In this document: one piece after another, positions 44,324 through 52,121 of the stretch
Position numbering within the stretch: position 1 is the stretch's first letter
Layout of the letters: every line of letters begins with the position of its first letter
Source: Streptomyces sp. JH34
GTDB lineage: Bacteria; Actinomycetota; Actinomycetes; Streptomycetales; Streptomycetaceae
Assembly: GCF_029428875.1 (NCBI RefSeq)
Contig: NZ_JAJSOO010000001.1
Coordinates: 6,420,501 to 6,484,500 of the forward strand
Direction of reading: 5' to 3'
DNA: 64,000 bases
Made by a program: the position numbers and the translations under genes
Notes under the pieces: generated by a model
What the model saw: the letters and a program-made list of their open reading frames with translations, nothing else
Databases searched by the model: none
Told to the model about the DNA's origin: nothing

Positions 44324-45898
44324 TCAGCGGCGGGTTCGTGACCTTGCGGGAGCGCGCCGCCGCCGACGGCCTGTACGGGCTTCGTTCGCGTGCGCGCACA
44401 GGCCCTTGGTGGCGGCTTGCGTGATGTTCCGAGCCATCCCTCCGAAGACGGCGGCGTGGAACGGGGAGACGCCCCACCAGTAGACATGACCCAGCAGGCC
44501 ACGCGGATGGAAGACGGCACGCTGGCGGTAGCGGGTGATCCCCCCGTCGCACGTCTCGGCGTACATCTCCAGCCACGCGAGGCCGGGCAGCCGCATCTCG
44601 GCGCGCAGCCGCAGCAGATGGCCCGGTTCGATCTCCTCGACACGCCAGAAGTCCAGGGAGTCGCCCACGCGCAGGTGTTCGGCGTCCCGGCGTCCGCGGC
44701 GCAGTCCCACGCCGCCGACCAGACGGTCCAACCAGCCCCGGACCGCCCAGGCGAGCGGGAAGGAGTACCAGCCGTTGTCCCCGCCGACCCCTTCGACCAC
44801 CTTCCACAACGACTCGCGGGACGCGTCCACCGTGAGCGCCCGCTCGTCCTCGTACAGGCTGCCGCCGGCCCAGTCCGGGTCGGTCGGCAGGGGGTCGCTG
44901 GGTGCCCCCGGCACAGCGGCGGACGACCAGCGTGTGGTGACCTCGGCATCACGGACACGGCGCAGGGCGAGATCCAGTGCCTCGTCGAACGGCAGGGGCC
45001 GCCCCGGCGGGTCCGGGGCGTAGAGGGCGATGTCGTGCTCGTCGCAGACGACCTCGTGACGCAGCGACTCGGTCAGTGGCCGGGCGATGGAAGCGGGCAC
45101 CGGGGTGACGAGGCCGACCCAGTGGCTCGACAGCCTCGGGGTCAGGACCGGTACGGACACGATGAGCCGGCGCCGGAGCCCGGCGACCTCGGCATACCTG
45201 CGCATCATCTCCTGGTACGTGAGAACGTCCGGCCCCCCGATGTCGAACGCACGGTCCACATGTGCCGGCATGGTGGCCGAGCCGACCAGGTAGTGCAGCA
45301 CATCGCGAACCCCGATGGGCTGGGTGCGGGTGCTCACCCAGCTCGGAGTCACCATGACCGGCAGGCGTTCGGTGAGGTAGCGCAGCATCTCGAAGGAGGC
45401 CGATCCCGAGCCGACGACCACGGCGGCCCGCAGCACGGTCGCCGGAACAGGTGCCTCCAGGAAGATGCGGCCCACCTCCGCACGGGAGCGGAGGTGCGGC
45501 GACAGCTCGCGCTCCGGAACCCCCTTGGGGGTGAGACCGCCGAGGTACACGATCCGCCGCACGCCCGCGGCCTCTGCCTGCTCGGCGAAGATCCGTGCCG
45601 CACGGCGATCGGTGTCCTCGAAACCGGATCCGGTGCCGAGGGCGTGCACCAGGTAGTAGGCCACGTCGATCCCGCGCATGCTCGCAGCGACGGACGCGGC
45701 GTCGGTGACGTCTCCGCCGACCGACTCGACCTCGCCCGCCCAGGGATGGTCACGCAGCTTTCCGGGGGAGCGGGCCAGGCAACGGACCGCGTGGCCCGCT
45801 TCCAGCAGTTCCGGCACGAGACGCCCGCCGATGTACCCGGACGCGCCGGTGACCAGGCATTTCAGCTGATCATTCGTCTTCTGCCCGTCAGCGTTCAC
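44324..45898 (-). CDS. NAD(P)-binding SDR with C-terminal DUF2867 domain
   Basis: A 524-residue two-domain protein. Residues 13-300 are an atypical SDR (nucleotide loop CLVTGASGYIGGRLVPELLEAGH, VGGDVTDAAS, VYLGGLTPKG). Residues about 345-500 form a DUF2867/START-like domain (ESLWKVVEGVGGDNGWYSFPLAW, LRLRAEMRLPGLAWLEMYAE). Similar SDR-DUF2867 proteins are conserved in actinobacteria with unknown substrate. GTG start at 45898 overlaps the stop of a 38-codon ORF by four bases (GTGA), so it appears translationally coupled. Confidence 0.87.
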   Translation of the reverse strand: MNADGQKTNDQLKCLVTGASGYIGGRLVPELLEAGHAVRCLARSPGKLRDHPWAGEVESVGGDVTDAASVAASMRGIDVAYYLVHALGTGSGFEDTDRRAARIFAEQAEAAGVRRIVYLGGLTPKGVPERELSPHLRSRAEVGRIFLEAPVPATVLRAAVVVGSGSASFEMLRYLTERLPVMVTPSWVSTRTQPIGVRDVLHYLVGSATMPAHVDRAFDIGGPDVLTYQEMMRRYAEVAGLRRRLIVSVPVLTPRLSSHWVGLVTPVPASIARPLTESLRHEVVCDEHDIALYAPDPPGRPLPFDEALDLALRRVRDAEVTTRWSSAAVPGAPSDPLPTDPDWAGGSLYEDERALTVDASRESLWKVVEGVGGDNGWYSFPLAWAVRGWLDRLVGGVGLRRGRRDAEHLRVGDSLDFWRVEEIEPGHLLRLRAEMRLPGLAWLEMYAETCDGGITRYRQRAVFHPRGLLGHVYWWGVSPFHAAVFGGMARNITQAATKGLCAHANEARTGRRRRRAPARSRTRR

Positions 45899-46011
45899 GA
45901 ACGCTCCTCCTCACGCTCGGCGTGCTCCCGCACGGTGAGGCGGCCCGTCGCGGCGCCGCTGTGTGACGGGACCGAAGCCACGGGTGTCGGTTCCGTCGCC
46001 GCTTGCTGCAT
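45895..46011 (-). CDS. Small coupled ORF, 38 residues
   Basis: ATG at 46011 has a good AGGAGA Shine-Dalgarno, and the frame ends in a GTGA overlap with the SDR gene. The peptide is MQQAATEPTPVASVPSHSGA followed by a basic/acidic tail ending HAEREEERS. Almost the same tail (HAEREERS) closes the CBS-BON protein at 46816. No membrane segment. It is a candidate leader peptide or small protein. Confidence 0.55.
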   Translation of the reverse strand: MQQAATEPTPVASVPSHSGAATGRLTVREHAEREEERS

Positions 46012-46203
46012 GGGTGTCTCCTGCCGTGTACGTCGTGCTGCTGCGCCCCGCCCCACCCGTACTTCTGCCTGGAAAAGGCCGATGGATGCATGAGGACGCC
46101 ACAAGGGTCCGGCAGCCGCCTCCGCCGGGCCGGTCGGGGACGCGTTCGGGTGACATGGCGACATGTCGGCATCCGGGCGAGCGGCTCCGGCGGAAGAACG
46201 GCC

Positions 46204-46776
46204 ATGAAGCTTCGAGACGAACTTCCCGTCGATCACCACCTGGCGACCGTCTACCGGTACGGAGCCGCCGTCTGCGGCCTCGTCCTGCTCGCCTTCGCCG
46301 CACTGGGCTTCGCCGATGCGCTCACCCCCTTCGACACGGCCGGGGACACGGTCGCGGGCATGACCACCAACACCACGCTCAGTGTCATCTCCACGGTCGT
46401 GGGAGTGGCCCTGCTCATCGGGGCCGTCATCGGAGGCAACTTCGCCTCCACCCTCAACATGACGGTCGGAGGGCTGTTCGTCCTGAGCGGCTTCGCCCAC
46501 ATCTTCGTGCTGGACCGATCCGTCAACATCCTCGATTTCGGCATGGCCAACGTGATGTTCAGCTTCGTCATGGGCCTGGTCATCGCGACGTTCGGCATGT
46601 ACGGCAGGGTCACCAGCCGCCTGTCCCACGAGAACCCCTACTGGCGGCGCAGGCACCCTGAGCAGGCCGGGCACGCGGCGGCCTCGGTCCGTCACCTGGG
46701 TGAGGTACCCGGCCCGACCGTGCTGCCCGCAGGACGCGCCCTCGGCGTCACCGGCCGGGAGTCCGAGGAGGGATGA
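46204..46776 (+). CDS. DUF4383-like integral membrane protein
   Basis: A 190-residue protein with four predicted membrane helices (AVCGLVLLAFAALGFADAL, LSVISTVVGVALLIGAVIGG, MTVGGLFVLSGFAHIFVL, VMFSFVMGLVIATFGMYG) and an Arg/His-rich cytoplasmic C-tail. The layout fits DUF4383 proteins, function unknown. Convergent with the CBS-BON gene at 46816. ATG at 46204. Confidence 0.78.
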   Translation: MKLRDELPVDHHLATVYRYGAAVCGLVLLAFAALGFADALTPFDTAGDTVAGMTTNTTLSVISTVVGVALLIGAVIGGNFASTLNMTVGGLFVLSGFAHIFVLDRSVNILDFGMANVMFSFVMGLVIATFGMYGRVTSRLSHENPYWRRRHPEQAGHAAASVRHLGEVPGPTVLPAGRALGVTGRESEEG

Positions 46777-46815
46777 GGCGTCACGGGACGCCCACGGAGC
46801 GGCTGTGACGCTCAC

Positions 46816-47487
46816 TCATGACCGCTCCTCCCGTTCCGCGTGAACGGAGGTCTCCTCCTCGCCTGCCGTGACCAGGGTGACGCCGGGGCGGACGTCTTCC
46901 ACGGGAGCCTCGTGCGAGAGACGGTCGACGACGTCCACCACCCCGTCGACGCTCTGGCACAGGCGCACGAGGACCGGAACGGTGTCACGGCTCCGCACCG
47001 TGCCGCTCAGAGTGACAAGCCCCTCGGACACCTCCACGTTCAACGAGGACGGACTGAGCCGGAGCGTCCGGGTCACCACCTCTTCGAGGATCTCCTCCTG
47101 GATCGCGCGGTCCCGGCGCAGGAAGACCTGGACGAGATCGCTCCGGCTCAGGACTCCCACCAGACGGCCTTCGCCGTCGATGACGGGCAGCCGCTTGACC
47201 CGGTGCTCCTCCATCACCCGCGCGGCGTGCACCACGTTCCACCGGGGCTCAGCGGTGACGACGGGGTGGCTCATCAGCGCCCCGGCGTCCCGTGCGCCGC
47301 CGGCGGAGCGATTGCGCAGGAGGTCGGCTTCGGAGACGACGCCGACCGGACGGCCCACGTCGTCCACGACCGGCACAGCGGTGACGTTCGACTCACTGAG
47401 CAGACGGGCGATTTCCTTGAAGGTGGTGCCGCGCTGGACGCTGATGACCGATGGCGTCATCAGGTCCGCGACGGTGAGATGTCCCAT
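46816..47487 (-). CDS. CBS-domain pair protein with BON domain (Hrp1-like)
   Basis: A 223-residue cytosolic protein. CBS1 (VADLMTPSVISVQRGTTFKEIARLLSESNVTAVPVVD) and CBS2 (LMSHPVVTAEPRWNVVHAARVMEEHRVKRLPVIDGEGRLVGVLSRSDLV) are followed by a BON domain (LNVEVSEGLVTLSGTVRSRD, residues 150-210). CBS pairs bind adenosine nucleotides. The M. tuberculosis relative Hrp1 (Rv2626c) is among the most strongly hypoxia-induced proteins. One of three such genes in this island. Start ATG at 47487. Confidence 0.9.
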   Translation of the reverse strand: MGHLTVADLMTPSVISVQRGTTFKEIARLLSESNVTAVPVVDDVGRPVGVVSEADLLRNRSAGGARDAGALMSHPVVTAEPRWNVVHAARVMEEHRVKRLPVIDGEGRLVGVLSRSDLVQVFLRRDRAIQEEILEEVVTRTLRLSPSSLNVEVSEGLVTLSGTVRSRDTVPVLVRLCQSVDGVVDVVDRLSHEAPVEDVRPGVTLVTAGEEETSVHAEREERS

Positions 47488-47711
47488 CGTTCGACCCCTA
47501 CCGGCATGACTGGAAGCGTGAGTGAGTCATGCTTCCCCCGGCCGTCGGACGGAGCACGCTCCCTTTGTCCAACTTTCGTCCCGCCGAGAAGGTTCCGGGG
47601 TGTCGTTCGGACGTCGAGGACGGACGATGGTGACGGCTCTCCGGGCGCGCCCCCATCCGGCCCGATCCGCCCCGATCCTCCGTGATCAGAAGGGCATGTC
47701 GCACGGGCCTC

Positions 47712-48749
47712 TCAGCGGCGTGCCGGGTGCAGGACCGTTCGCAGCGCGTCCGTCGAGGTGGCGCTGGACGCGATGTCGTAAGCGCTCCGTATGTCACCGA
47801 TCTCCCGCCTCTGCGTGATGATCCGCGAGAACGACTCCATGTGCTCCGGGGTCAGCACGTCGAGGAGCCAGGAGATGGAGGAGGTGTCCACCTGGCCCGT
47901 GCTGATGGTGATGTTCTTCCGGCGCAGTTGCTCGAGGTGCAGACTGACCGGTGTCTCGTGCATGCCGATGTTCGCGATGTGCCCACCGGAACGTACGACC
48001 TGCGTGCACAGGACGAAACTGTCGGAACTTCCCGCGGCCTCGATCACGACGTCGGCTCCGGGGCCTTCCGACAGATCCGCGATCAGACGTCCCGGGAGCT
48101 CGGCGTCGTCGGCGCCGAGGCTGCCCGCCGCGGCCAGGCGTTCGGGCGAGAGGTCCACCGAGATCACGCGGGCGGGGGAGTAGATGCCCGCGATGATCAG
48201 TGCTGACAGCCCGACCGGTCCCGCCCCCACCACCACCACGACGGCGCCGGGGCGGACCTTCCCGTTGCGTACCCCGAGTTCGAAGGCGGCCGGGAGGACT
48301 TCGGAGAACAACACGGCGGTGTCCCGGTCCATGGCGTAAGGGAGCTTGTGGACCGAGTGGTCGGCGAACGGGACTCTGACGAATTCGGCCTGGGTTCCGT
48401 TCACCTCGTGCCCCAGGAGCCAGCCTCCTCCCTGTGAGCACTGGCCGAAAACGCCCTGGCGGCACGACATGCAGTGTCCGCATGCGGAGATGGACGAAAC
48501 GATCACTTCGTCCCCGGGTACCACGTTGTGCACCTCGGGCCCCACTTCCAGCACCTCGCCGACGGCCTCGTGTCCCAGGACGGTCCCCGGACTCACGTCG
48601 GACGCCTCGCCCCGCAGAGTGTGCAGGTCACCGACGCAGACCGTGGTCGCGTCCACCCGGACGACCGCGTCGGTCGACTGCTCCACTTCCGGGTCGCTCG
48701 TGGACTCCCACGAACCCTGGCCCGGCCCCTGATAAACGAATGCGTGCAC
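47712..48749 (-). CDS. Zinc-dependent alcohol dehydrogenase (MDR family)
   Basis: A 345-residue medium-chain dehydrogenase. The catalytic zinc site is C-V-G-D at about residue 36 with GHEAVGEV; the structural zinc has four cysteines in CGHCMSCRQGVFGQC. The NAD-binding loop is [19 protein letters not shown] and EAAGSSDSFVLCTQVVRSGGHIANIG closes the fold. GTG at 48749 follows GGAGGAGCGAG. A longer in-frame start exists but adds non-homologous sequence. A paralogue lies at 61541. Confidence 0.92.
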   Translation of the reverse strand: MHAFVYQGPGQGSWESTSDPEVEQSTDAVVRVDATTVCVGDLHTLRGEASDVSPGTVLGHEAVGEVLEVGPEVHNVVPGDEVIVSSISACGHCMSCRQGVFGQCSQGGGWLLGHEVNGTQAEFVRVPFADHSVHKLPYAMDRDTAVLFSEVLPAAFELGVRNGKVRPGAVVVVVGAGPVGLSALIIAGIYSPARVISVDLSPERLAAAGSLGADDAELPGRLIADLSEGPGADVVIEAAGSSDSFVLCTQVVRSGGHIANIGMHETPVSLHLEQLRRKNITISTGQVDTSSISWLLDVLTPEHMESFSRIITQRREIGDIRSAYDIASSATSTDALRTVLHPARR

Positions 48750-48897
48750 TGTTCTCGCTCCTCCCGCCCGAAGCTCCGGCACCTCCCGGCTCCCGCTCGT
48801 GGAAGAGGGGACACCTGCGGATTTCCCGCCGCAGTCCCTCACGTCAGTGTCGGTCGGAACGACCACCTCGGCCGAGAGACGGTCGGGGCAAGACACC

Positions 48898-48912
48898 GGG
48901 ACCTTCGGCCCC
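48898..48912. promoter_or_regulatory. Candidate DosR/OsdR-type box
   Basis: GGGACCTTCGGCCCC: six-base arms GGGACC and GGCCCC (one mismatch) around TTC, in the 355-base gap between the divergent alcohol dehydrogenase and flavodoxin genes. Same spacing as the perfect copy at 51965. No other gene lies in this gap. Confidence 0.45.
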
Positions 48913-49104
48913 TTACGGGCGAGCTCCCCGAGCGAGGCGCGTGCACGGTGCGGGGGAGGGGGCCGACCGGCCCCGCCCGCTGCCTCGGATGGCCCTTTCG
49001 CGCCCGGTGGCTGTTGCGGACGCTGGGGAATGGCCTTCGGCTGTTCAACCGCTTTCCACCGGTCCCCACTCTGGTGCGGGAAACAGGAAAGGTGATGACG
49101 CGCG

Positions 49105-49611
49105 GTGCCCCACCATGTGCTGGTCGCTTACGCGACGAAGTACGGCTCCACCGCCGAACTCGCCCGGTTCATCGTCCGGACGCTGAGGGACGAAGGGCTG
49201 GAGGCCGAGGCGCTCCCCGCTTCGGAGGTGACGGAGGTGGACACGTACGACGCGGTGGTGATCGGCAGTGCCCTGTACGTGGGCCGCTGGCGCAGGGACG
49301 CCGTACGACTGATGCGACGGCAGCGCAAGGCCCTTCGTGAACGAGCCGTGTGGGCCTTCAGCAGCGGCCCTCTGGACCCCTCGGCCTCGGAGCGAGACAT
49401 CCCGCCTGTGCCGAGCGCACGCAGAGCGATGGAGAGGGTTCGCGCCCGCGGTCACGTGACCTTCGGTGGCCGGCTGGAAGCCGGCGCCCAGGGCCGCATC
49501 GCACGGGTGATCCTGGAGGAGGGCCGAGGCGGCGACTTCCGCGATCTCGACGCCGTCGCGAAGTGGGCCCGCGGCATAGCCGCTGAGATCGAGACACCGG
49601 AAAGCCCGTGA
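49105..49611 (+). CDS. Flavodoxin-domain protein
   Basis: A 168-residue flavodoxin fold. The FMN phosphate loop is VLVAYATKYGSTAELARFI (residues 5-23), and VVIGSALYVGRW and AVWAFSSGPLDPS supply the isoalloxazine loops. Related to HemG-type protoporphyrinogen oxidases and general flavodoxins. Likely an electron carrier or oxidoreductase in the low-oxygen island. GTG at 49105; the next gene starts five bases after its stop. Confidence 0.85.
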   Translation: MPHHVLVAYATKYGSTAELARFIVRTLRDEGLEAEALPASEVTEVDTYDAVVIGSALYVGRWRRDAVRLMRRQRKALRERAVWAFSSGPLDPSASERDIPPVPSARRAMERVRARGHVTFGGRLEAGAQGRIARVILEEGRGGDFRDLDAVAKWARGIAAEIETPESP

Positions 49612-49615
49612 TCCG

Positions 49616-50200
49616 ATGCGCACAGGGAACTGGGACAGCGCCGGGCGCAGTCGTGCTCTGAAGCGCGGCGTCGACATCGTCGAGGCACGGCTGCTCGTCC
49701 TCCTGTGCGCCGTGGTCGTCGGGTGCGCCTCCGTCTTCGGAGTGATCGACGCGATGGCGGCGCTCCACCACGAACAGTCCGTGGTCGAGCAGCAGCGTGC
49801 CACGCGCCATGCCGTCAGAGCGGAGATCCTGCGGGATGCCGCCAAGTCCTCGCCGTGGACGGACGAATCGGGCCGTTCGGAACTGGTGCCGGTGCCCGTG
49901 CGCTGGACCGGGACCGGCGGCGCCGCCGTCACGGCGGACGCACAGGTGGTCCCCGGTGCGAAACGTGGGGAGCGCGTGGATGTCTGGCTGGACCGGACGG
50001 GCCGTGTCACGTCAGCACCCTCCGATGGCCAGGACGTGTATGCGGCGGCCCTGGTGGGAGGGCTGGGCAGTGCGGCGGTCGCGGTCGGTGCCGGCGCGGT
50101 GGCCGGGATCGGCATCCGGATCGTCTGCAATCGCCGCCGTGCAGCGGGCTGGGAGGCGGAGTGGAGCAGAGTGGAACCCGAATGGAGCCGGCGCCCGTGA
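49616..50200 (+). CDS. Rv1733c-like membrane protein
   Basis: A 194-residue protein with two membrane helices (LLVLLCAVVVGCASVFGVI, residues 27-45, and AALVGGLGSAAVAVGAGAVAGIGI near 145-168) around an extracytoplasmic domain containing VPVRWTGTGGAAVTADAQVVPGAKRGERVDVWLDRTG. That block matches the pattern of Rv1733c, a DosR-regulon membrane antigen of M. tuberculosis. Function unknown. Five bases after the flavodoxin gene, probably one operon with it and the following CBS-BON gene. Confidence 0.85.
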   Translation: MRTGNWDSAGRSRALKRGVDIVEARLLVLLCAVVVGCASVFGVIDAMAALHHEQSVVEQQRATRHAVRAEILRDAAKSSPWTDESGRSELVPVPVRWTGTGGAAVTADAQVVPGAKRGERVDVWLDRTGRVTSAPSDGQDVYAAALVGGLGSAAVAVGAGAVAGIGIRIVCNRRRAAGWEAEWSRVEPEWSRRP

Positions 50201-50260
50201 TCGCTTGCCGCAGGCCGGACGTCGCGTCCATGAGCCCGCGTGCGAGAGGAGGAGACCACA

Positions 50261-50890
50261 ATGACCACCTCGCCCCGCGTCGTGAGCGACCTCATGACAC
50301 ATACGGCCATCGCGGTGGGCAGCCAGGCCTCGTACAAGGAGATCGTCCAACTCCTGGACCAGTGGCAGGTCAGCGCGCTGCCTGTCCTGGCCGGTGAGGG
50401 ACGCGTCATCGGAGTGGTTTCCGAGGCCGACCTGCTGCCCAAGGAGGAGCGGCGTTCCGACGAGGGGACGGCACCCGGTGACACCCCCGCGGACGTCGCC
50501 AAGGCCGACGCCGTGCGCGCGGAGGACCTCATGTCGAGTCCGGCGATAACGGTGCACGCGGACGCGCCCCTCGCGGAGGCGGCCAGGATCATGGCGAGAC
50601 GACGGGTGAAGCGCCTGCCCGTGGTGGACGGCGTCGGCCTGCTGGAAGGGATCATCAGCAGAGGTGATCTCCTCAAGGTCTTCCTGCGTTCGGACGAGGA
50701 GATCGGGGCGGAAGCCGCGGACGTCCTCTCCGGTCTCCCCGACACCCTCGGTCTCGAGGCCCGGGTCGTCGACGGAGTCGTCACGCTGGGAGGAGCCCTC
50801 CCCGACCGGGCCATGGTGCCGCTCGTCGCCCGCGCCGTACGGGCGATCGAAGGTGTCGTCGACATCCGCCTGGATCTCCGGCAGCCGTGA
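50261..50890 (+). CDS. CBS-domain pair protein with BON domain
   Basis: A 209-residue protein: CBS1 (VSDLMTHTAIAVGSQASYKEIVQLLDQWQVSALPVLAGEGRVIGVVSEADLL), CBS2 (DLMSSPAITVHADAPLAEAARIMARRRVKRLPVVDG) and a C-terminal BON-like segment (LEARVVDGVVTLGGALPDR). Closest in layout to the gene at 57145. ATG at 50261 follows AGGAGGAG. Sixty bases downstream of the Rv1733c-like gene on the same strand. Confidence 0.9.
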   Translation: MTTSPRVVSDLMTHTAIAVGSQASYKEIVQLLDQWQVSALPVLAGEGRVIGVVSEADLLPKEERRSDEGTAPGDTPADVAKADAVRAEDLMSSPAITVHADAPLAEAARIMARRRVKRLPVVDGVGLLEGIISRGDLLKVFLRSDEEIGAEAADVLSGLPDTLGLEARVVDGVVTLGGALPDRAMVPLVARAVRAIEGVVDIRLDLRQP

Positions 50891-50910
50891 GGCAACCGCC
50901 CCGCAGGAGC

Positions 50911-50943
50911 CACACGGGCAGCACACGGGCAGCACACGGGCAG
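50911..50943. repeat. Three 11-bp tandem repeats
   Basis: cacacgggcag three times without error, between the convergent CBS-BON and universal stress protein genes. Nearly identical 14-base sequences (gcagccgtgaggca at 50881 and gcagccgtgaagca at 50940) flank the array, so the end of the CBS-BON gene has been partly duplicated. Confidence 0.85.
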
Positions 50944-51015
50944 CCGTGAAGCAGCCGACGCTCGCCCCCGGCGGGCCGGTCGACGGGCGGCCTTCCCTCG
51001 GCGGGGAGAAAGCCG

Positions 51016-51882
51016 TCAGCTCCCACCCGGTACCGTGACGACGGGGCATTCGGCCCGGTGCAGAAGTCCGTGCGTCACGGACCCGAGTCGCATCCCCGTG
51101 TATCCGCCGCGCCCGCGCCTCCCGACCACGACGCCCAAAGCTCCGGCGGAGGCACGGGCGAGCTCCTCCACCGGGTGCCCGCGACGTATCTCCCGCGTAC
51201 ACCTCACGTCCGGACGATCCGCGGACCACTCCGCGACGGTGGCGGCAAGAAGCCGCGCGCACTCCTCCCTGCCGGACTCCTCCCCGGCCGGGGTGAGGGC
51301 GGGGCGCTGCCACACCTGTACGGCGTGAACCGGGGCCCGACGCAGGCCCGCCTCTTCGAACGCGAACCGCAGGGCCTGCCGGGAGGACTCGCTGCCGTCG
51401 ACCCCCACGACGAGACGCGCGGAGAGATCCGCCGTGCTCTCCGGTGCCCGCACGACCACGACGGGGCAGTCGGCATGCGCGCTGAGCGGCGCGGCAACCG
51501 AGCGCGTACCCAGGATCTCCGCCGGGGTGCTGAGCCGCCGGGAGCCGACCACGACCATGCGGGCGTGCACCGCGGAGCGCCGGCACAGCACGGCTGCCGG
51601 CCGGCCGTCGACGAGTTCCGTGACCACACGGAGCCCGGGGGAGAGGCGGAAGACCGTCTCACCGGCGGATTCCAGCGCTTCCCGGCCCCTGGCCCGCAGC
51701 GACGTCAGTCGAGGTGCCGAGCCCATGTGCCGGGTGTCGTGCGGCGGGGGGACGGCGAGCACGAGCCGCAGCGAGAGGTTCCTGCGGTCCCCTTCGTCCG
51801 CGGCCCATGCGAGCGTCGGCACCGAGGGATCGAGCGGATCGATACCGACCACGATCTCCCGGCCCGTGCCGGAGCGCGCCAT
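51016..51882 (-). CDS. Universal stress protein, tandem UspA domains
   Basis: A 288-residue protein with two Usp domains (EIVVGIDPLDPSVPTLAWAADEG at residue 9; LVVGVDGSESSRQALRFAFEEAG at about residue 157). The ATP motif G-x2-G-x9-G-S is clear in the second domain (VGRRGRGGYTGMRLGSV) and weaker in the first. Tandem Usps bind ATP and are induced by hypoxia and stationary phase in actinobacteria. Divergent from pncB across a region holding a palindromic box. ATG at 51882. Confidence 0.93.
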   Translation of the reverse strand: MARSGTGREIVVGIDPLDPSVPTLAWAADEGDRRNLSLRLVLAVPPPHDTRHMGSAPRLTSLRARGREALESAGETVFRLSPGLRVVTELVDGRPAAVLCRRSAVHARMVVVGSRRLSTPAEILGTRSVAAPLSAHADCPVVVVRAPESTADLSARLVVGVDGSESSRQALRFAFEEAGLRRAPVHAVQVWQRPALTPAGEESGREECARLLAATVAEWSADRPDVRCTREIRRGHPVEELARASAGALGVVVGRRGRGGYTGMRLGSVTHGLLHRAECPVVTVPGGS

Positions 51883-51964
51883 ACGTCCTCCTCGGCCACG
51901 AGTACCCGCTCCCCACGGTGTCCTCGGCGGTGTAGCCGCGGCAGGGCCACGGCGGCCCGGTCAG

Positions 51965-51979
51965 GGGACCAAAGGTCCC
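51965..51979. promoter_or_regulatory. Palindromic DosR/OsdR-type box
   Basis: Perfect palindrome GGGACCAAAGGTCCC, arms of six with a three-base spacer, midway between the divergent Usp (start 51882) and pncB (start 52122) genes. The M. tuberculosis DosR box core is GGGACT-N2-AGTCCC; this one has the same outer bases and a spacer one base longer. Confidence 0.6.
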
Positions 51980-52121
51980 GGGGGACACGCGGTCGTCCAC
52001 CTCCTGAGGTGCCCACTCGGCCCTGTACACCTGCCGCTGTCCCGCGGAACGCTTGACACCGAGGATGCGCCTCCGGACCGGGTTCGAACGCCCGTGCCTG
52101 TCGACGGGAAGCGGAGAGGCC

